A stretch of 24,828 bases of DNA from Bacillota bacterium. GTDB taxonomy: Bacteria > Bacillota > Clostridia > Oscillospirales > Ruminococcaceae. Below are positions 20,359 to 24,828 of this stretch, piece after piece. Both the position numbers and the translations under genes were made by a program. Positions within the stretch are counted from its first letter, which is position 1, and each line of letters opens with the position of its first letter. The stretch covers positions 1 through 24,828 of the forward strand of contig JAEWZG010000064.1 in assembly GCA_023395435.1 (NCBI GenBank), written 5' to 3'. The notes beneath the pieces were generated by a model that saw nothing but the letters and a program-made list of their open reading frames with translations, searched no databases and had not been told where the DNA came from.

Positions 20359-21707
20359 TCAGCGAATCCTTCTCTAATTACTCTTGCTATTGTTTTAGCA
20401 TATTCTTCAATCTGACCTTGAATTTTACCTTCGAGCATTATTCTAATCAAAGGCTCTGTGCCTGATTCACGAACAAGTATACGTCCGTCATCACCAAGCT
20501 TGTCTGAGAAAAACTGTATAACTTCCTGAACCTTTGGATTCTGCTTCCATAAGCCTTTTTGCTCAGGCTTGATTCTTACATTCTCAAGCACCTGTGGGTA
20601 TGCCTGCATTATCTGTGATAGCTCAGAAAGCTGAAGTGAAGTATGCTCAAGAATATGAAGAAGCTTTACACCAGAAAGCTCTCCGTCACCTGTTGTTGCT
20701 TCATTCAAGAAGATAATATGACCTGACTGTTCACCGCCGAGGTTATATCCGCCGCGAAGCATTTCCTCAAGAACATATCTATCACCAACGCTTGCAGTAG
20801 CGACAACAATATTATTGCCTTTTGCGAACTTGAAAAAACCAAGGTTTGACATTACCGTTACAACAGCTGCATTGTGGTTAAGCTGACCTGTCTTTTTCAT
20901 ATACTGAGCAAAAATTGCAATCATCTTGTCACCGTCAATAATCTTTCCCTTTTCATCAACAACAAGACATCTATCTGCATCACCATCAAAAGCAAGACCA
21001 ACATGACATTTATTCTCGATTACACACTGCTGGAGCTGTTCCATATGGGTTGAGCCACAGTTTTTATTGATATTTGTTCCATCAGGTTCATTATTAATAA
21101 ATACACAAGTTGCGCCAAGCCCTTTAAAGAGCTTTACGGCTGTATCTGATGCACTACCATTTGCACAATCTATAGCAACCTTGACATTTCTTAAATCACC
21201 ATCAATAGACTTCATAATATGACGTACATAATCCCACTCAGCATTCTTTTCATATGTTATTCTTCCGATATCTGTTCCGTCAACAAGTGTAATTTCCTCA
21301 GGATTATCAAGAATAAGCCTTTCAATTTCGTTTTCAATTTCATCACTGAGCTTAAAGCCTGAGCTTGCAAATAATTTTATTCCATTGAATTCAACAGAAT
21401 TATGTGAAGCTGAAATCATTACGCCAGCATCAGCCTCATATTTTTTAACAAGATAAGCAACAGCTGGTGTAGGAATTACACCAAGAATATGAGCGTCTGC
21501 ACCAACAGAGCACATACCTGCTACTAATGCAGCTTCAAGAACATCTGATGAAATTCTTGTATCTTTTCCCACAAGAATACGTGGCTTGTGGTGTGTTGTT
21601 TTTGTAAGTACCAGTGCCGCTGCACGACCGATCTGCATTGCCATTTCACAAGTAAGTTCAGTAATAGCAACTCCTCTTGCACCATCTGTTCCGAATAATC
21701 TACCCAT
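20355..21707 (-). CDS. glmM: Phosphoglucosamine mutase GlmM
   Basis: GlmM turns glucosamine-6-phosphate into glucosamine-1-phosphate on the way to UDP-GlcNAc for peptidoglycan. The 450-residue protein begins M-G-R-L-F-G-T-D-G-A-R-G. It has the phosphoserine loop I-S-A-S-H-N with the phosphorylated Ser101, the metal site D-G-D-A-D-R, the sugar loop G-G-E-Q-S-G-H and the phosphate-binding loop R-E-S-G-T-E-P-L-I-R near the end. All four functional loops are intact and the length is normal. The ribosome site is GAAGGGGA. It is followed by the methyltransferase gene with a 4-base overlap. Confidence 0.98.
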   Translation of the reverse strand: MGRLFGTDGARGVAITELTCEMAMQIGRAAALVLTKTTHHKPRILVGKDTRISSDVLEAALVAGMCSVGADAHILGVIPTPAVAYLVKKYEADAGVMISASHNSVEFNGIKLFASSGFKLSDEIENEIERLILDNPEEITLVDGTDIGRITYEKNAEWDYVRHIMKSIDGDLRNVKVAIDCANGSASDTAVKLFKGLGATCVFINNEPDGTNINKNCGSTHMEQLQQCVIENKCHVGLAFDGDADRCLVVDEKGKIIDGDKMIAIFAQYMKKTGQLNHNAAVVTVMSNLGFFKFAKGNNIVVATASVGDRYVLEEMLRGGYNLGGEQSGHIIFLNEATTGDGELSGVKLLHILEHTSLQLSELSQIMQAYPQVLENVRIKPEQKGLWKQNPKVQEVIQFFSDKLGDDGRILVRESGTEPLIRIMLEGKIQGQIEEYAKTIARVIREGFAE

Positions 21708-21731
21708 TTATTATGTCCCCTTCATAATTTA

Positions 21732-22124
21732 TTACCATACTAATTTCAATTCGCCTTTGTGTTCAGAACCTTTGATTTCAACTGTAATTTCGGTCGGTCC
21801 GATATCTTTTAGAGTAAATTCACCACTTTGGGCGTTTTCATTCTTATAGACCTTTTTGCCTTTATTATTATATAAATAAATATCTGCTGTGCCTGAATTA
21901 TTTGTGAAAATCAGTTTTACATCAGATTGTGTGATTTTAACCTTTTTCTTAAGTGTTCCATTCTTAGGAATTTCGTAGTTAATATAAAATGCTGATTGAC
22001 CAACCTGATCTGATTTTGTTGTATAATCCAGTATGTTCTTGTAATCCTTATTACTTTTCGAATTGCAACCAACAACCAATAACAACGCTGAAACAAGTAA
22101 AATTACAGATAAAATTTTCTTCAT
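21732..22124 (-). CDS. Small secreted lipoprotein, function unknown
   Basis: This 130-residue protein has a lipoprotein signal peptide ending in L-V-V-G-C (Cys20), then a Ser/Asn/Lys linker and a beta-rich domain. The region F-T-N-N-S-G-T-A-D-I-Y-L-Y-N-N-K-G-K-K-V-Y looks like a small jelly-roll or Ig-like sandwich. The signal peptide strongly resembles that of the lipoprotein near the left end, but the mature parts do not look alike. It lies 15 bases after ruvB and 24 bases before glmM, so it is likely co-transcribed. The site AAAGGATG precedes it. I do not recognise a named family. Confidence 0.75.
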   Translation of the reverse strand: MKKILSVILLVSALLLVVGCNSKSNKDYKNILDYTTKSDQVGQSAFYINYEIPKNGTLKKKVKITQSDVKLIFTNNSGTADIYLYNNKGKKVYKNENAQSGEFTLKDIGPTEITVEIKGSEHKGELKLVW

Positions 22125-22139
22125 TATGTCATCCTTTAT

Positions 22140-23174
22140 TTATAAACTAAACTGTCCATCCTGTAAAATACCAAGATGCTTATATGCAAGTGCAGTCGCA
22201 CATCTTCCACGAGGTGTTCTTGATAAAAAACCAAGCTGCATAAGATAAGGCTCACATACATCTTCAAGTGTTACGGATTCTTCACCAAGTGCGGAAGCAA
22301 GAGTTTCAAGCCCGACTGGTCCACCATTATAACCCTTGATTATCATTGTAAGCATTCTTTTGTCAAGACTGTCAAGTCCAAGATCGTCGACTTCCATTCT
22401 GTCAAGTGCAATTTTTACTATATCTTCTGTAATTTTGCCATTTCCCATTACTTCAGCAAAATCACGAACACGCTTTAAAAATCTGTTTGCTATACGAGGG
22501 GTTCCTCTTGAGCGCTTTGCAAGCTCCATTGCACCTGATTTATCGCAAGCAATTCCGAGGATAACAGCACTTCTTATAATAATATCGCAAAGCTCTTCAT
22601 GGCTGTAAAGCTCTAGTCTTAATATAACACCGAATCGGTCACGCAAAGGGCCTGTTAACTGCCCTGCACGGGTTGTAGCACCGACAAGCGTGAACTTTGG
22701 CAGATCAATTCTTATTGAACGTGCCGCAGGGCCTTTTCCAATAATAATATCCAGTGCGTAATCCTCAAGTGCTGGATAAAGCACTTCTTCTATTGAGCGT
22801 GAAAGCCTATGAATTTCATCTATGAACAGAACGTCATTTTCAGAAAGATTTGATAAAAGTGCGGCAAGGTCGCCAGGCTTTTCAATTGCTGGTCCTGATG
22901 TAATACGGATATTCACGCCAAGCTCGTGAGCAATAATTGCGGACAATGTGGTTTTTCCAAGACCAGGAGGTCCATATAATAGAACGTGATCAAGTGGCTC
23001 CCCACGGTTCCTTGCTGCTTCAATATATATCGAAAGATTTTCTTTGACTTTTTCCTGTCCGATATATTCGTTCAGAGTTTTAGGACGAAGTGAAAAATCA
23101 AAGTCGCTGTCGTCTTTAATTTCCTGCGGAGCTACAAGTCGGTTTTCAAGATCAAATTCGCTTGTTTCAATCAA
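22140..23174 (-). CDS. ruvB: Holliday junction branch-migration ATPase RuvB, TTG start
   Basis: RuvB is the hexameric motor that moves Holliday junctions with RuvA. The 344-residue protein has Walker A G-P-P-G-L-G-K-T (68-75), Walker B L-F-I-D-E-I-H-R-L, sensor 1 G-A-T-T-R-A-G, the arginine finger region G-P-L-R-D-R-F-G and a C-terminal winged helix with G-L-E-T-L-A and L-S-R-T-P-R-G-R. The start codon is TTG, seven bases after AAGGAGG. It is separated from ruvA by a DinB-like gene, unusual because the two partners are normally adjacent. Confidence 0.98.
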   Translation of the reverse strand: MIETSEFDLENRLVAPQEIKDDSDFDFSLRPKTLNEYIGQEKVKENLSIYIEAARNRGEPLDHVLLYGPPGLGKTTLSAIIAHELGVNIRITSGPAIEKPGDLAALLSNLSENDVLFIDEIHRLSRSIEEVLYPALEDYALDIIIGKGPAARSIRIDLPKFTLVGATTRAGQLTGPLRDRFGVILRLELYSHEELCDIIIRSAVILGIACDKSGAMELAKRSRGTPRIANRFLKRVRDFAEVMGNGKITEDIVKIALDRMEVDDLGLDSLDKRMLTMIIKGYNGGPVGLETLASALGEESVTLEDVCEPYLMQLGFLSRTPRGRCATALAYKHLGILQDGQFSL

Positions 23175-23214
23175 CTTAATTCCTCCTTCTGTATAAAAAC
23201 TTATAATTTATACT

Positions 23215-23889
23215 CTACGTATTAATCTTTCTTATCAAATTATTACAATCATTTAAGTGGACTATCTGATGTCTCGTTACAGGCATAAGAAAAATCCCCG
23301 CTACTGTTTTTTTACCCCAGAAATCCTTGAGCCATATTGAATCTTCCTGCTCGGTAACACAGCCTTCTGTCAGGCATCTGTTAATCTGCGATTGGGTAAA
23401 CTTCCTTTTCATATCTTTGGCGCTGATTTGGCATATAAGTTCCTTTGTGCGCTTTCCAACTGAATTTCTATATTCAAGTAAGGCTTTTAAATCAAGCTTT
23501 GCACTGAATTCTTTTATTTCATCATAAGTCATTGCATTCCCAGTATCAGTAATACTGCTATTGAGCTTTTTCTTCGATTCATTATTGAATGTCTGAGGTT
23601 CATTAAGAATGAAAATACTTGTTGTTATATCCTCAATTCGTGTAATATGCCATAAATTCCAAGCAATTGTCACGCTTTTTGAAGTCGGCATAACAGAATA
23701 GTTATTATGATTTATATTCTTAATAATTTCTTCATAGTAGGAATTACTGTTCTCATAAACTTCGGATGAATGAATTATTGAGTGAAGTTCATACAAAAGT
23801 CTTTTAGTATTTTCAATTTCATCGGGCTTAGTAATTATCTTTTTCAATTCAGCTTGTTTTGGATTCCAGTCAGTTCCGATACTGAACAT
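23215..23889 (-). CDS. DinB-superfamily protein inserted between ruvA and ruvB
   Basis: This 224-residue protein matches the DinB-like four-helix-bundle superfamily, some members of which are metal-dependent thiol transferases or hydrolases; the function here is unknown. The helix A-W-N-L-W-H-I-T-R-I-E-D carries His81, and P-V-T-R-H-Q-I-V-H-L-N-D carries His207 and His211. Together they form the expected one-plus-HxxxH metal triad. D-F-W-G-K-K-T-V-A-G-I-F-L-M-P is also typical of clostridial members. The ribosome site is AGGAAG. It sits 40 bases before ruvB and 19 bases after ruvA with the same orientation, so it is probably expressed with them. Confidence 0.75.
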   Translation of the reverse strand: MFSIGTDWNPKQAELKKIITKPDEIENTKRLLYELHSIIHSSEVYENSNSYYEEIIKNINHNNYSVMPTSKSVTIAWNLWHITRIEDITTSIFILNEPQTFNNESKKKLNSSITDTGNAMTYDEIKEFSAKLDLKALLEYRNSVGKRTKELICQISAKDMKRKFTQSQINRCLTEGCVTEQEDSIWLKDFWGKKTVAGIFLMPVTRHQIVHLNDCNNLIRKINT

Positions 23890-23908
23890 AAATTCACTTC
23901 CTGTTGTT

Positions 23909-24514
23909 TTATAACTTACTTGCCATTGCTTTAAGTGCTTGTTTTATCATATTTTCAACTGACATTTCAGGGTCAAGCTTTGAAATAACTGATGTAGCCT
24001 CACCCTGTGAATAGCCAAGAACTACAAGTGCAGAAATAGCCTCTCCTGAATTTGAACCCGACAGAACAGGTGTAAAATCAAGATCTGCTCCATTTGTAAG
24101 AAGCTGTTGTTCCTTTGTTATTTTGTCCTTAAGTTCAAGAACAATTCTCTGCGCAAGCTTTGGACCGATTCCCTTTGTTTTAGTAATACTTTTTGAGTCA
24201 CCTGTTGCTATAGTCAAAGCAAATTTTTCAGGTGTTATATCTGAAAGTATAGCAAGTGCAGCCTTTGGGCCGACACCTGATACTGTCAACAGCATTTTAA
24301 AGCAGTTAAGCTCCTGTGACGTTGCGAAACCAAAAAGTTCGACGTTATCCTCACGGACATGGAGATATGTAAGTAATGTTGCTTTTGTTCCGATTGAGCC
24401 AAGCTGTGACAGTGTTGAATATGTTGTACGGCAGGCATATCCGACTCCACCGCATTCGATTACTGCGAGTGAAGGCTCTTTATGAATAAGCTCACCTTTA
24501 ACACTATATATCAT
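23909..24514 (-). CDS. ruvA: Holliday junction DNA-binding protein RuvA
   Basis: RuvA tetramers hold Holliday junctions flat and load RuvB. The 201-residue protein has an N-terminal OB fold (M-I-Y-S-V-K-G-E-L, Y-L-H-V-R-E-D-N-V-E-L-F-G-F), two helix-hairpin-helix motifs (V-S-G-V-G-P-K-A-A-L and T-K-G-I-G-P-K-L-A-Q-R-I) and a C-terminal RuvB-contact domain (A-L-V-V-L-G-Y-S). The start has AAGGAGA upstream, within the end of ruvC; the two genes are 3 bases apart. Confidence 0.98.
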   Translation of the reverse strand: MIYSVKGELIHKEPSLAVIECGGVGYACRTTYSTLSQLGSIGTKATLLTYLHVREDNVELFGFATSQELNCFKMLLTVSGVGPKAALAILSDITPEKFALTIATGDSKSITKTKGIGPKLAQRIVLELKDKITKEQQLLTNGADLDFTPVLSGSNSGEAISALVVLGYSQGEATSVISKLDPEMSVENMIKQALKAMASKL

Positions 24515-24517
24515 CGA

Positions 24518-24828
24518 TTATTCTCCTTTTAAAAGCTTGTGCGCAAAATTTGAATGTGCTGTATGCCCATGACATATTGCAAGAGCAAGCGCATCAGCAG
24601 TATCATCGGGCTTTGGTACTTCACGAAGGTTTAAAATCTGACGTGTAAGCTCCTGAACTTGTTTCTTTTCAGCACGTCCATAACCAACAACGGATTGTTT
24701 TACCTGAAGAGGTGTATATTCAGCAATGTCAAGGTTATGCTGTGTGGCACAAAGAGAGATCACTCCCCTTGCCTGTGCAACATCAATTACAGTTTTCTGG
24801 TTTGTGTTGAAAAACAGTTTTTCAATAG
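24518..24828 (-). CDS. ruvC: Holliday junction resolvase RuvC, C-terminal part (cut by window edge)
   Basis: The frame is open to the right edge, so the N-terminus with the first catalytic Asp is missing. The visible 102 residues contain I-E-K-L-F-F-N-T-N-Q-K-T, A-Q-A-R-G-V, E-Y-T-P-L-Q-V-K-Q-S-V-V-G-Y-G-R-A and P-D-D-T-A-D-A-L-A-L-A-I-C-H, where the acidic residues near the end belong to the metal-binding active site. RuvC cuts Holliday junctions. A GTG at 24763 is an internal codon, not the start. It is the first visible gene of the minus-strand train. Confidence 0.96.
   Translation of the reverse strand, partial: IEKLFFNTNQKTVIDVAQARGVISLCATQHNLDIAEYTPLQVKQSVVGYGRAEKKQVQELTRQILNLREVPKPDDTADALALAICHGHTAHSNFAHKLLKGE

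Noticed and set aside
1..24828. Search for CRISPR arrays, transposases, integrases, toxin-antitoxin pairs or phage-defence genes.
   Set aside because: No regular repeat-spacer array, mobile-element gene or recognisable defence gene was seen; the window is mostly conserved core genes.

Overview
The window looks like chromosomal DNA of a low-GC Gram-positive bacterium of the class Clostridia, most likely a Ruminococcaceae/Oscillospirales relative. This rests on AT-rich DNA, AGGAGG-type ribosome binding sites, L27 with a Prp-cleaved N-terminal extension, Mini-III RNase, a ClpE-type Clp ATPase, an ECF transporter module and a DUF5711-like protein. That placement is inference from gene content; no rRNA is present. 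No tRNA, transposase, phage gene or CRISPR array was recognised.

Left part (1-7.9 kb). A truncated GNAT acetyltransferase tail runs off the left edge and is followed by two terminator hairpins. A small lipoprotein gene on the minus strand is divergent from a complete phosphate-starvation operon on the plus strand: pstS, a fused pstC-pstA permease, pstB, phoU, a PhoP/PhoB-type response regulator and a PhoR-type sensor kinase. The transporter imports phosphate, PhoU links transporter state to the kinase, and the two-component pair probably controls the operon through PhoB/PhoP-like direct repeats (7+4+7) in the intergenic region. PstS is circularly permuted relative to the classical protein.

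Middle (7.9-11.7 kb). A gene-free stretch with a 19-bp perfect hairpin separates the convergent transcription units. On the minus strand, transcribed right to left, is a translation/ribosome-assembly operon: rplU (L21), prp (protease for the L27 leader peptide), rpmA (L27), obgE, mrnC (Mini-III, 23S rRNA maturation) and yebC. It has a good sigma-A promoter and a structured leader upstream of rplU. mrnC has no ATG, GTG or TTG start that keeps its catalytic residue and appears to begin with a rare codon (AUU, or possibly ACG).

Right part (11.8-24.8 kb). A long, tightly packed minus-strand gene train runs ruvC (cut by the window edge), ruvA, a DinB-fold gene, ruvB, a lipoprotein, glmM, a class I methyltransferase, ecfA1, ecfA2, ecfT, truA, a DUF5711-like protein, a CvpA-like membrane protein and clpE. 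It covers Holliday-junction processing, cell-wall precursor synthesis, vitamin/metal uptake energising, tRNA pseudouridylation and protein quality control. Gaps are mostly a few bases or overlaps, so much of it may be co-transcribed. Most genes here are conserved housekeeping genes; the unusual points are the permuted PstS, the mrnC start, the repeat architecture at the pst promoter and the DinB-like gene inside ruvCAB.
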